Origin: Lachnospiraceae bacterium
GTDB lineage: Bacteria; Bacillota; Clostridia; Lachnospirales; Lachnospiraceae
Direction of reading: 5' to 3'
Assembly (NCBI GenBank): GCA_013316825.1
Contig: WSLY01000002.1
Coordinates: 124,001 to 188,000, forward strand
DNA length: 64,000 bases
In this document: positions 16,968 through 25,913 of the stretch, piece by piece
Numbering within the stretch: position 1 is the stretch's first letter
Layout: each line of letters begins with the position of its first letter
Translations under genes and position numbers: made by a program
Notes under the pieces: generated by a model
What the model was told of the DNA's origin: nothing
The model's input: only the letters and a program-made list of their open reading frames with translations
Databases searched by the model: none

Positions 16968-18079
16968 TCCACACTCTCCTTCCCCATAATCCGGTTAAAG
17001 TACGCTTCCCACTTTTTGTTTACCACATCCGGATTCATCTTCTTTTGAATCTCTGCTGCTTTTCTTCCCGCCTTTTCCGCTTCCGTTTGATGACTCAAGC
17101 AGTACCGCATCTGCTTTGTCAAGGCAGCCTCGTCCCGCACGGGAATCAGATAGCCGTTCTCTCCGTGCCTGATTAACTCTGCCGGTCCTTTGCAGGGACA
17201 ATCCGTAGAAATCACCGGAAGCCCCAAAGACATTGCTTCAATCAGGGCATTGGGCATCCCTTCCGTATCGGAAGTCATGACAAACAGGCTGCTCTCATAA
17301 ATTCTGTCCTCTATGGCATCCTTCCTGCCCGGCAAGAAAATCTTTCCTTCCAAATGAAGGGACTTTACCAGTTTTTCCAAATCGCCGCGACTTTCTCCCT
17401 CCCCGTAAATGGTTACGGTATAATCGGGAAACTCCTGTACCAGACCGGAAAACGCGCGGATTAGCATGGCATGGTTTTTATTCTCATCAAGCCTTCCCAC
17501 AGCCACAATTTCCTTTCTGCGCTCTCCCTCATAACGCGGCTTTATAAACAGGGGATTCAGGGAATTGGGCAGAATAATGGATTTTTTTTGTACCCTCCTA
17601 GGAAAATATGCCATCGCCTGCTTTGTCTGCAGCACCACGCCGCTTGCAAAGCAAAAATAATTTTTTGCCAGAAAACGCATGAATCCCGTATAATACTCCA
17701 AGGGAGGGTCCGCCACTACGGAGACCACCACCTTTGTTTTTAGGAAAGCGCCGGCTGCCAGCGCCATGAAATTGTTTTTCCCGCTGCAGGACAACAGGAT
17801 ATCCGGCCGTATTTGCCTGCATATGCGGCGCAGTTTCGTCAATCTGCCGATAAAATTTCCGATTCTGCCCTTACCGGTTTCCTCTTCGGTCAAGTCGGAA
17901 ATGATACGGGTAATTTCCCCGCTTATCGCATACTCGTCTTCCTGCCGGTACTGCGTTATGATATATATGTCATACCCTTTCTGCCGGAAATATTCCGCCA
18001 GATTCACAAATACCCTCTCTGCGCCCCCTTTTGACAGGGAGCTGCAATAAAAAGCTATCTTTTTCTTTTCTTTCTTCAT
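16961..18079 (-). CDS. Glycosyltransferase family 4
   Basis: A 372-residue GT-B retaining enzyme. It shows SLSKGGAERVF near the N-terminus, AVGRLDENKNH in the middle and the donor-binding segment SDTEGMPNALIEAMSLGLP with a following DCPCKGPAELI. The ATG at 18079 is chosen because CGAGG lies seven bases upstream and the first strand begins there; a 23-residue upstream extension runs into asnB. It resembles the GT4 at 23274 closely (same GGAER start and DCPC motif), suggesting duplication or two similar linkages. Confidence 0.87.
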   Translation of the reverse strand: MKKEKKKIAFYCSSLSKGGAERVFVNLAEYFRQKGYDIYIITQYRQEDEYAISGEITRIISDLTEEETGKGRIGNFIGRLTKLRRICRQIRPDILLSCSGKNNFMALAAGAFLKTKVVVSVVADPPLEYYTGFMRFLAKNYFCFASGVVLQTKQAMAYFPRRVQKKSIILPNSLNPLFIKPRYEGERRKEIVAVGRLDENKNHAMLIRAFSGLVQEFPDYTVTIYGEGESRGDLEKLVKSLHLEGKIFLPGRKDAIEDRIYESSLFVMTSDTEGMPNALIEAMSLGLPVISTDCPCKGPAELIRHGENGYLIPVRDEAALTKQMRYCLSHQTEAEKAGRKAAEIQKKMNPDVVNKKWEAYFNRIMGKESVEC

Positions 18080-18099
18080 GTAAAAACCTCGTACTGGGA

Positions 18100-19980
18100 C
18101 TAGCTCATATACATGGCATACCACTTCTGGAAAACAAAATATGACCACACCAATTTGGAGTAATTTGCTCCGGTTGCAGGTCCCGCATCGCCATGTTCCA
18201 CATATTTTTCTATGATATTGCAGACATAGTCTGCGTCAAAAATTCCCTGTCTTGTCAAAAAATCGCGGTTTGTCATGTCCATAAGCTGTTCCTTCAGGGG
18301 ATTCCGCAGCCACTTATCCAACGGTACGCCAAATCCCATCTTCGGTCTCTCCAACAAACTTCTGGGCATATAATCATACGCAATGTCTTTCAGGATTCTT
18401 TTTTTCACACCCCTATGATATTTAAATGCATGGGGCAGCCGGTAAGAATACTCCATGACATCCCTGTCTAAAATAGGACATCGTGCCTCAAGAGAATACT
18501 TCATGGTTGCCCTGTCCACTTTGCACAGAATATCCCCCGGCAGGTATGTGTCCATGTCAAGCAGCATTCTCCGCTCCTGCCAGTTCTTTTCCTGATACCT
18601 CTCTTCGATTGGGTAACATATAGGCTTCCCCTCTCCCTTTACCATGTTCTTTACGACAACGGCATAATTATCCGAATGTATCTGGGTTTTCGTATTTTTG
18701 TCACGATTTGCCGCAATGATTTTCACTTTGGAAGGCAGTTTTTCCAACAGTCCGGCGCTCTTCATTCCCGGCAGCCGGCACATATGGTAAACCAGTCCGC
18801 CGATGCCGTCCAGCTTCTGCGCCTGCCCCACCTTGTCATACGCATTGTACCCGCAGAAAAATTCATCCCCTCCGTCCCCTGACAGCACAACGGTAACATC
18901 CCTTTTTGCCAACTGTGCAACCAGCATGGAGGGAATCTGAGAGCTGTCCGCAAAAGGCTCGTCATAATATTTCGGTATACTCTCCACCAGCCCGAACATT
19001 TCCTTTTCACTGATGATAAGCTCCGTATGCCTGCTGCCCAGATAATCCGCAACCGCTCTGGCATACTTTGCCTCATTATACTTTTCTTCCTGAAAACCGA
19101 TGGAAAAGGTTTTAACCGGCTCTCCCGACTGCTCCTGTGCAATCGCCGTCACAAGGGAAGAATCATACCCGCCGCTCAAAAATGCCCCCAAGGGAACATC
19201 GGATATCATGCGCATCCTGACAGACCGCTTTAAAAGCTCCTTTAGCTCCGCCTTTGCCTCTCCATAGTCCCTTACCGGCTCTGCTTTCCTGTTGCGGTAC
19301 ACCTCGCTTACATCCCAATATTTCCAAGTGGATGCCTTCCCCGCGCAAAACCGCAGGATAGCGCCGGCTTCCAGCTTATAGACATTTTCAAAAATCGTGT
19401 CCGGCGCGTTGATGTACTGATGAAAAAGATAGCGGGAAAGTACCTCCGTCCGTATCCTCTTTTCAAATCCGGGACAGCCAAACAAAGGCTTTAACTCGGA
19501 TGCAAAGACCAGATTTTCATTCTCAAGCCAGTAATAAAGAGGCTTTTTGCCGATTCTGTCTCTGACAAGATATACCTCCTGCGTCTCCCTGTCAAACAGG
19601 GCAATGGCAAACATGCCGTTAAACCTGTCCACGCAGGAAATCCCCCACTTTAAATAAGCGGCGATAATCACCTCCGTATCACAGGAGGAGCAAAAAGGAT
19701 ACTCCGAAATCTCTTCCCTGATTTCCTGAAAATTATAGATTTCACCATTGAATACCACCGAAACCCTTTTGTCCGCCGAATGCATAGGCTGATGACCCAA
19801 CGCGGACAAATCCAGTATGGAAAGCCTTCGCTGCGCAAATCCCACATAATAGCCGTTCTTTGCCGGATAAATTTCTTCCCCGCTGTCATCCGGACCACGA
19901 TGATACATGGCATCATTCATGAGCTTTAACTGTTCGGCAGTAATGGTATTTTTACTTACAAATCCGCATATTCCGCACAT
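18100..19980 (-). CDS. asnB: Asparagine synthetase (glutamine-hydrolysing)-like amidotransferase
   Basis: A 626-residue class II glutamine amidotransferase. Cys2 of MCGICGF is the glutaminase nucleophile, VVFNGEIYN and DTEVIIAAY line the glutamine site, and the synthetase domain has the pyrophosphate loop SGGYDSS (269-275). Known relatives make asparagine, but homologues in glycan clusters (WbpS of Pseudomonas O6 is the model) amidate uronic acids. The GalNAcA pathway genes in the same locus favour that role. It overlaps the ATP-grasp gene by 25 bases. GGGGAGG precedes the ATG. Ordinary asparagine synthesis or an amide in a small molecule made with the ATP-grasp partner remain possible. Confidence 0.85.
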   Translation of the reverse strand: MCGICGFVSKNTITAEQLKLMNDAMYHRGPDDSGEEIYPAKNGYYVGFAQRRLSILDLSALGHQPMHSADKRVSVVFNGEIYNFQEIREEISEYPFCSSCDTEVIIAAYLKWGISCVDRFNGMFAIALFDRETQEVYLVRDRIGKKPLYYWLENENLVFASELKPLFGCPGFEKRIRTEVLSRYLFHQYINAPDTIFENVYKLEAGAILRFCAGKASTWKYWDVSEVYRNRKAEPVRDYGEAKAELKELLKRSVRMRMISDVPLGAFLSGGYDSSLVTAIAQEQSGEPVKTFSIGFQEEKYNEAKYARAVADYLGSRHTELIISEKEMFGLVESIPKYYDEPFADSSQIPSMLVAQLAKRDVTVVLSGDGGDEFFCGYNAYDKVGQAQKLDGIGGLVYHMCRLPGMKSAGLLEKLPSKVKIIAANRDKNTKTQIHSDNYAVVVKNMVKGEGKPICYPIEERYQEKNWQERRMLLDMDTYLPGDILCKVDRATMKYSLEARCPILDRDVMEYSYRLPHAFKYHRGVKKRILKDIAYDYMPRSLLERPKMGFGVPLDKWLRNPLKEQLMDMTNRDFLTRQGIFDADYVCNIIEKYVEHGDAGPATGANYSKLVWSYFVFQKWYAMYMS

Positions 19981-21014
19981 GCTTCTTCCTCCCCGTACTT
20001 CTCCAGATAATACTGGATACTATCACAAAACTCTTTTTCCACCACAACGCTTCCCTTTACCGTATCCCAATGGTTTTCTTTATACTCATAATGGCTTTTG
20101 GACATGCTCATTGCCTTAAATCCAAAGGAAATACATTGAAACTCTATCAAATGACATACCGTGCCGTCATGACAGATATCCAGTGAAATCCATGGCGCCT
20201 TAATTTCCTCCGTACAAGCTCTGGCAAAGTCCAGTATTTCATTTATCCTGCTTCCATTCTCTTCCGAAAACAGGCCGCTGCCGCTGGCGCGGAAATCATT
20301 TTGCCGGTTCAGCCGGTACAGTACAAAATAATGCGCTCCAAATACCAGTATTTTATAATCTCCCGCAAGCCCTGCAATAAAGTTCTGGGTAATAAATTTA
20401 CTGTTGTGAATTTTAACAGGTTCCTTTTTCAACAGCTTCTGCTTTACATTTACACAGGACAGATAATAAAACTGGAGCATATTCGTTAGCCTGGACACTT
20501 TTTCGGCATATTTATACAATTCCTTTTGATTGTGCGCCAAAAAAACCCCTTCTCCTCCCGCGCCTCCCGCTCGCTTGAGTATCACGGGATATTCCGTGAT
20601 GGAAGCGCTTTTTAGCTCTTCATAGGAGGACCACACCTGCGAACGGATGGTTTTCAGCCTTTCGTCTGCAAAGCCCTGCCGCAGCAACTCCATCATGACC
20701 TTATTGTCATGGGCTCGAAAATAGGAAAACTCCGGTAAAAGAACGGCTCCCTGCTTTTTCAAAAAAACCAGCACATCTTCAATAAATGCTTTGGAACCGC
20801 CGCAATAATCTTCTGCCGAAGTATAAAGTACCAGGTATCCGGCATAATTACGGGAATAATCAAACTCTTTATAAGAGGTCAGTATGACGTCGTATTCCCT
20901 TTCCCTAAAATAATCCCTGATATATTCCGCGGAAAGAGAAATCTCCGTCGTCCAGTCAGGATATGTCGCCCAGAACCAGTTCCTTAAATCCTTGATAATC
21001 AGCATTTTTTTCAT
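19956..21014 (-). CDS. ATP-grasp domain protein
   Basis: A 352-residue protein. Residues 143-157 hold a glycine-rich ATP-binding loop with a basic residue (PVILKRAGGAGGEGV), followed by ITQNFIAGLAGDYKILVFG and, near the C-terminus, SLDICHDGTVCHLIEFQ, which supplies the acidic metal ligands. These are the ATP-grasp elements of carboxylate-amine ligases such as RimK and glutathione synthetase types. The reaction would join a carboxylate to an amine or thiol; the substrate is unknown. Its ATG overlaps the DUF362 stop as ATGA, and its own end overlaps asnB, so the three are co-translated. Confidence 0.75.
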   Translation of the reverse strand: MKKMLIIKDLRNWFWATYPDWTTEISLSAEYIRDYFREREYDVILTSYKEFDYSRNYAGYLVLYTSAEDYCGGSKAFIEDVLVFLKKQGAVLLPEFSYFRAHDNKVMMELLRQGFADERLKTIRSQVWSSYEELKSASITEYPVILKRAGGAGGEGVFLAHNQKELYKYAEKVSRLTNMLQFYYLSCVNVKQKLLKKEPVKIHNSKFITQNFIAGLAGDYKILVFGAHYFVLYRLNRQNDFRASGSGLFSEENGSRINEILDFARACTEEIKAPWISLDICHDGTVCHLIEFQCISFGFKAMSMSKSHYEYKENHWDTVKGSVVVEKEFCDSIQYYLEKYGEEEACAEYADL

Positions 21015-22486
21015 ACGGAATCCTCCAGCCACTCCTTCCACCCGTCCGTGGGTATAAACGGGCTCACTGTCCCTCTAATTTCCTGAAGTGTCTTTCCACA
21101 TAGTGCGGCATCATTAGAAGAAACCGTCGGTTCACTCTGCGGCAGCCGGTACGTTTTCCCATAACCTGCTTTTGCGACAGCCGGAAACTTTTCCGGCAAA
21201 AATCCCATGAGGGAGGCAATGATTTCATCCGCGGCTATCTGCTCCCATCCCCCCACAAGCATACCGACCTGTTTTGGTCTGGGGCAAAGCGGCCCCTCTC
21301 CTTCTCCTGCCACAATCATATCTGCGAGGATAAGCATCTTTCGCTGGCGCTCCTTTTGCATAACGCCGTTTTTGTCCGCGTACATCACTATCCGGCAAAT
21401 ATCGCAGATGGTTCTCCAAAGAGTGTCGTTGCCATACCAGCTTCCTTCCGTATACTGGTCCGCCTGCCGTAACTTGGCTGCTTTGTAAAGCAGTATTTGC
21501 AAAAAACCGATTGCTTTGGATTTTTTTCCGCCCTTTGCTATCAGCCTGTCGTTTTTTTCTTCCAGCTTGGTCCGCCACTTTTTAAACAGGGATTTCTCTA
21601 AATATTCATCCCCGCACTCTTTTTTGCTCCCCTGCGTGTGATGGGGCAGGCATTCTTTCTTTGCCACACAGCCGACCATGTTTTTAAGAGATGCCGTCAT
21701 GCCCGCTTTCCGGTGTGTTTTGGGCTTTGGCAGGTTGATAATCACAGCCGCTTGCAGTACTGCATCCGCTACGGCATACTTATGCACGCTTTTTTTGTGG
21801 TACTCCTCCATGTATTCCGGCAGGTAATTTGTGATGCGGAGTTTTCCTGCCGTATTCTCCTCTGTTTTTCCATCACAAAAGGCGCTGTCCTCTCCCATAT
21901 TTACCACAATTTCCTTGCTTTTATCGCGAAATCCGGCGCCCTCATACGTGGTTTTTAAATAGGCTTCCTCTAACTGGCGCAGGTCCATCAACTCCACTGT
22001 AATGCCTTTCTGTCTAAAATGCTCCACCAGCCTGTCGTAATGCAGCTCTTTTACCAAAATACCAAAATCACAGCTTTGTACCGGCGCATCTGCCAAAATT
22101 ATCCTGCCGCTTCCGTCAAGAGCGAGCGCCACATAATCTAATACTGCCCTCACCAAAGACGGATGGGTGACAAGGCAGTCCAGTCCAAAGCTTGCATTCC
22201 CGTTTTTATGACAGACCATATTCGGCTTTACCAGTACAGTCTGCCCTGCAGCTATCAAATCCCGAAAAGGGTTCCACTCTTTCGTCCCGAAATGTTCCCT
22301 GTCCATCCCAAGCCCCAAAAAAGTATTCCGCACCATGTCATACACTTCATTCTGCCCTGATAAATCCCCTAAAATATTTTTTCCGAAAAACTCAGGATAT
22401 TCCTTGGCAGGCGCATAGCAGGTATGCTCGTCCCACTCAGGATACTTTACGCCCACAATATATTCTATGTGAACCGTTGACTTCAT
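21011..22486 (-). CDS. DUF362 domain protein
   Basis: A 491-residue soluble protein of the DUF362 kind. It has VLVKPNMV (84-91) and PKPKTHRKAGMTASLKNMVG (253-272), both characteristic, and a C-terminal half containing MIVAGEGEGPLCPRPK. There is no classic CxxCxxCxxxC ferredoxin cluster, so it looks like the form without an Fe-S domain. No biochemical function is firmly established for the family. The strong GGAGG site and the ATGA overlap with the ATP-grasp gene tie it to the AsnB/ATP-grasp trio. Confidence 0.8.
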   Translation of the reverse strand: MKSTVHIEYIVGVKYPEWDEHTCYAPAKEYPEFFGKNILGDLSGQNEVYDMVRNTFLGLGMDREHFGTKEWNPFRDLIAAGQTVLVKPNMVCHKNGNASFGLDCLVTHPSLVRAVLDYVALALDGSGRIILADAPVQSCDFGILVKELHYDRLVEHFRQKGITVELMDLRQLEEAYLKTTYEGAGFRDKSKEIVVNMGEDSAFCDGKTEENTAGKLRITNYLPEYMEEYHKKSVHKYAVADAVLQAAVIINLPKPKTHRKAGMTASLKNMVGCVAKKECLPHHTQGSKKECGDEYLEKSLFKKWRTKLEEKNDRLIAKGGKKSKAIGFLQILLYKAAKLRQADQYTEGSWYGNDTLWRTICDICRIVMYADKNGVMQKERQRKMLILADMIVAGEGEGPLCPRPKQVGMLVGGWEQIAADEIIASLMGFLPEKFPAVAKAGYGKTYRLPQSEPTVSSNDAALCGKTLQEIRGTVSPFIPTDGWKEWLEDSV

Positions 22487-22501
22487 GCAATGTCCTCCAT
22501 T

Positions 22502-23260
22502 TTACAAAACTGCATGCTGCAAAAACCAATCCTTATACTCTATAAAATCCTTGCATTCCCCATCGATGCTGTCTATCAGCTCCTTTTCCTTTTCGGTTAC
22601 CAGCGACTTGTAATTATCAAAATTGTCATATCCTTCTTTCGTCCACGCAAAGGGATGCACCAGTATCTGCACTTTGTCATGGGACAGGATATTTTTTTCA
22701 TCCGGATAACCGTAACGCCAGATATGGTTGGCATCCGACAAATACTTGACCGCTACGGGCGTTTCCGCCGTCACATTTTCCGCAAATGTAAAGAAATCAT
22801 CCTGATATGCATTCAATATTTCCGGAAACTTGATGTTTTCCCTTAGAATATCCTTGGACGGACGGTGTACGGAAAAAGTGTCTACCTGAAAGCCAAACAT
22901 CCCGCTTAAAATTTCTATTTCTTTTTTGATCTGCTTTTTGACCTGTTCCATATCCGTCATGCCGTTCAGCGCATAATGCAGGCCAATGACATGTCCCCTC
23001 TCATGCATATCTTTTACCATATCCATATTTTTCCGGGATAAGATATTGTAGGCATTGTTGGTCCACTGAAAAAAATAAGTAGCGGAAAAATCCATGCTGT
23101 CCTCCACCTTGGAAAGATTGTACGCCCTTTCCACACTGTATTCCACATCATGCCGCATGATAATGAACTTATCCCTTTTTACCGCTTCCCGATAGTTCGC
23201 CTGCGAACCTGTCGATTTGATAATGTTTATAATTGTCCTGTAATCTTCATAAGAAAACAT
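22502..23260 (-). CDS. NodB-like polysaccharide deacetylase-fold protein
   Basis: A 252-residue protein without a signal peptide. RHDVEYS (36-42) supplies the first Asp and a His, GLHYALN (93-99) the histidine of motif 2, SVHRPS (130-135) the third motif and ILVHPF a late histidine. This is the divergent cytoplasmic branch of the CE4/NodB fold found in glycan clusters. It may deacetylate a sugar intermediate or act on the product of the neighbouring trio. GGAGG lies six bases before the ATG. Only 16 bases separate it from DUF362. Confidence 0.6.
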   Translation of the reverse strand: MFSYEDYRTIINIIKSTGSQANYREAVKRDKFIIMRHDVEYSVERAYNLSKVEDSMDFSATYFFQWTNNAYNILSRKNMDMVKDMHERGHVIGLHYALNGMTDMEQVKKQIKKEIEILSGMFGFQVDTFSVHRPSKDILRENIKFPEILNAYQDDFFTFAENVTAETPVAVKYLSDANHIWRYGYPDEKNILSHDKVQILVHPFAWTKEGYDNFDNYKSLVTEKEKELIDSIDGECKDFIEYKDWFLQHAVL

Positions 23261-23273
23261 ATTGTACCTCCGC

Positions 23274-24374
23274 CTATTTGTGGCATACTTCTTCTATATA
23301 GTCTTTCCACTGCCCGCATACTGCTTTTGCATTGGCATACTCGGTAATCTTTCGTGCATTTCTCCCCAGCTTTTCCGCCAGTTCGGGATTGTCTATCAGC
23401 CGGTTTATGCCCGCCGCCATCGCCTCGGCATTTTTAATCGGCACCAGCAGACCGTTTTCTTCATCCCTTATCAGGGTTGCCGGTCCCCCGCAGGGACAGT
23501 CGGTCGCCACTATAGGAAGCCCTAACGCCATCGCTTCCATCAAAGCATTGGGCAGTCCCTCCCAGTCGGAAGAAAAAGCAAATACCGCCGCGTCCGTAAG
23601 CTGCTCTTCCAGCTTGTCGCTGGCTCCCATCAATTTGACATATTCCTGCGCATGGTTACGTATGATACTCTCTTCCAGCAGCTCTTTTGTACCGTCATGG
23701 GAATCGCCGCCGTAGATTTCCAGCACATAGTCCGGATGCGTCCGATGTACCATCACAAACGCGTCAATCAGCATCAACTGGTTTTTAAAGTCGACCAGCC
23801 TCCCCGACTGCACCACCGCCTTTCTGCGCGCAGGAGGCATGGGAACGCCGATATATTTCTCATGAATAGGATTGACAATAATTCTTGACTTTTTCTGCAC
23901 CCGTGCCGAAAAAAAGCTTTTTGCGCCCTGCGTCTGGAATACGCTCCCCGCCGCCTTTGGGAAGAATATGGGTATCAAAATTTTGTCCCTCCGTCCGGTG
24001 TAATGCAGGTATGGGTCGGTGCGCACGGACACAATAACAGGAATCCTTGTAAAAACAGTCGCCATCAAAGCCCTGTAGTTCGCCTTTTGTGCAAAAGCAA
24101 TGACAATATCCGGCTTCACTTTTTTTAAAAAAGACCGCAGGTTTTTTATCCGTGCAAAAAACTGCAGGCGCGCGGGCTTTTTCTCCTGCTTTTTTGTCAG
24201 CCCCACATGGACTCTCCGGATGCGGCTGTCTATAGAGAATTCATTCTCTGCAGTCCATTCCGTCGCAATATAAACCTGATAACCTTCCTTGGCAAAATCA
24301 TTCGCCAGCGTGGTAACCACCCGCTCTGCCCCACCCTGTTCCAGACAATTTAGATGAAATACGATTGTTCTCAT
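23274..24374 (-). CDS. Glycosyltransferase family 4
   Basis: A 366-residue GT-B enzyme with EQGGAERVVTTLAND, QSGRLVDFKNQ and SDWEGLPNALMEAMALGLP followed by TDCPCGGPATLI. Its ATG shares one base with the stop of the membrane protein upstream (TAATG). It is closely similar in layout to the GT4 at 16961. The donor-binding E(x7)E pair is intact. Linkage unknown, probably a retaining alpha-hexosyl or alpha-HexNAc transfer. Confidence 0.88.
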   Translation of the reverse strand: MRTIVFHLNCLEQGGAERVVTTLANDFAKEGYQVYIATEWTAENEFSIDSRIRRVHVGLTKKQEKKPARLQFFARIKNLRSFLKKVKPDIVIAFAQKANYRALMATVFTRIPVIVSVRTDPYLHYTGRRDKILIPIFFPKAAGSVFQTQGAKSFFSARVQKKSRIIVNPIHEKYIGVPMPPARRKAVVQSGRLVDFKNQLMLIDAFVMVHRTHPDYVLEIYGGDSHDGTKELLEESIIRNHAQEYVKLMGASDKLEEQLTDAAVFAFSSDWEGLPNALMEAMALGLPIVATDCPCGGPATLIRDEENGLLVPIKNAEAMAAGINRLIDNPELAEKLGRNARKITEYANAKAVCGQWKDYIEEVCHK

Positions 24375-25822
24375 TACTCTTTCCCACCCATCACAACCGA
24401 CGTTTTGTGATAATATGCCCTTACCGCCATATTCACCCAGTTTCCCGGCTCTGTCGACAGGTCTTCAAAGGCAAATAACGCCGGCTTTTGCGAATATGGT
24501 TTCAGCACCACGTCCTGTATCTCCTCATCCATATAAAGCGCATACCGCTCCATGCTTTCCTCATAAAAGACCGCTCCTTCCCCCTTGACGAGAGAGCGAA
24601 GCGCCGAAATGCTCGTATAGGTATTTTTGTCCATGGTCATGCCCCAGATGACAAACACAATCAGCAAAACGGCAACGGTAGGAAGCTCTCCTTTTTCGGA
24701 GCGAAAAGCAACAGCCTTTTGATGGGACGCCCATCCAAGCCAGTATGTGATAACGCCCAGCAGACAAAGATAGTATACCATCTGTATGATATTGTTGGTT
24801 CTGGGCTGTCCTGCCTCACCCACCGCATACAAGGTCGGCGTAAACATGGCAGACAAAAGGCAGTAGGCGCCCAATGTGACCCACAGGGGATATCGAAATG
24901 AATGTTGTGATTTTTTGGCAATCTGCCACAAGACAGGAAGCAATGCAAGAAATACCAGCAGCACAATCGCGGGTGTCCATTGAATCATATAAATAATTGC
25001 ATGATAAAAAGAAAGGATTACCGCTTTGACAGGCGAATTTCCCGTAACCCCATCCGTCGCACTGCGCACGGCATTTCCCGGTGCCAATATATTGAAAAGA
25101 AAGCTGATTGTCCCAAACAACCACGGAATAACCGCCGCCGGAAGCTTTTTCCTTTTTTTGACGCCTGTATAAACCACAATCAGAAGCAGCAGGATTTCTG
25201 TCTGAAGGGCGGTAATAAAATTTCCTTCCGCCGAAAAGACCGCGCACAGCGAAGCTATCACGCAAAAGCCCGCTGCCGTGCCCTTTTTTTCTGCCCACAA
25301 CGCCTTTGTCACTGATGCCGCCGCAAAGAAAAGACAAGCCTGCGGTATCATATAAGTCATCATACCATTATACCAGTACAACCCTTCAAAGGGAGAATCC
25401 ATCACCTGATAAAACAGAAATAAAAGTATCAAAAGGGCAAAAGTGACTTCCTTGCCGCTTCCTCCAAGCCACTTTGTAAGCAGGCATTTTCCCGCACAAA
25501 AAACCGCCGGCGCAAACAGTCCAATGGATATAATCGGTACAATAAACGCCAGCTGATAGTGAAAATTGGCAGGATAAACCGCCGATAAAAAGGTTATTAT
25601 CCAATAGCCCTGCCATTGCATATACCTGCTATTTGCATGTTTTACGCCTTCCATGAGCGCCTCCGTCACGGAACCTGTGCTGAGGAACGTGTCGCGAACT
25701 CCCGCGCCAAACAAATAGTCGTCATAGCACATCACATTATACCTGCCCAGCAAAAGCAGGGGCAGCAAGGAGGCTGCAAATAAAAGTCCCGCCATCACCG
25801 TAAGCTTTTTTATATTTTTCAT
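24374..25822 (-). CDS. Polytopic membrane protein, DUF6056-like (possible GT-C glycosyltransferase)
   Basis: A 482-residue protein with about eleven hydrophobic segments. The first outside loop after the first helix has MCYDDYLFG, an acidic pair in the place where GT-C enzymes carry their catalytic Asp, and the middle has ILAPGN. The family is uncharacterised but recurs in surface-glycan loci. The ATG at 25822 has AAAGGA six bases upstream; the frame is open further to 25894 through the promoter. First gene of the 25885 unit. Confidence 0.6.
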   Translation of the reverse strand: MKNIKKLTVMAGLLFAASLLPLLLLGRYNVMCYDDYLFGAGVRDTFLSTGSVTEALMEGVKHANSRYMQWQGYWIITFLSAVYPANFHYQLAFIVPIISIGLFAPAVFCAGKCLLTKWLGGSGKEVTFALLILLFLFYQVMDSPFEGLYWYNGMMTYMIPQACLFFAAASVTKALWAEKKGTAAGFCVIASLCAVFSAEGNFITALQTEILLLLIVVYTGVKKRKKLPAAVIPWLFGTISFLFNILAPGNAVRSATDGVTGNSPVKAVILSFYHAIIYMIQWTPAIVLLVFLALLPVLWQIAKKSQHSFRYPLWVTLGAYCLLSAMFTPTLYAVGEAGQPRTNNIIQMVYYLCLLGVITYWLGWASHQKAVAFRSEKGELPTVAVLLIVFVIWGMTMDKNTYTSISALRSLVKGEGAVFYEESMERYALYMDEEIQDVVLKPYSQKPALFAFEDLSTEPGNWVNMAVRAYYHKTSVVMGGKE

Positions 25823-25884
25823 TTTAATCCTTTCACGCATATTCCGGCTCAAATTTTCATCCGTTGGTTTTTCTATCTTATAAG

Positions 25885-25913
25885 AATATAACATACTGGG
25901 AAAACACAGTCAA
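25885..25913 (-). promoter_or_regulatory. Sigma-A-like promoter for the 25822-to-13213 unit (GT4, DUF362 trio, GT11, GT6)
   Basis: On the minus strand: -35 TTGACT (25908-25913, overlapping the stop of the GT4 at 25910), a 17-base spacer, an extended TGT and -10 TATATT (25885-25890). The expected start near 25878 gives a leader of about 56 bases. It would drive about 12 overlapping genes down to 13213. Confidence 0.75.
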
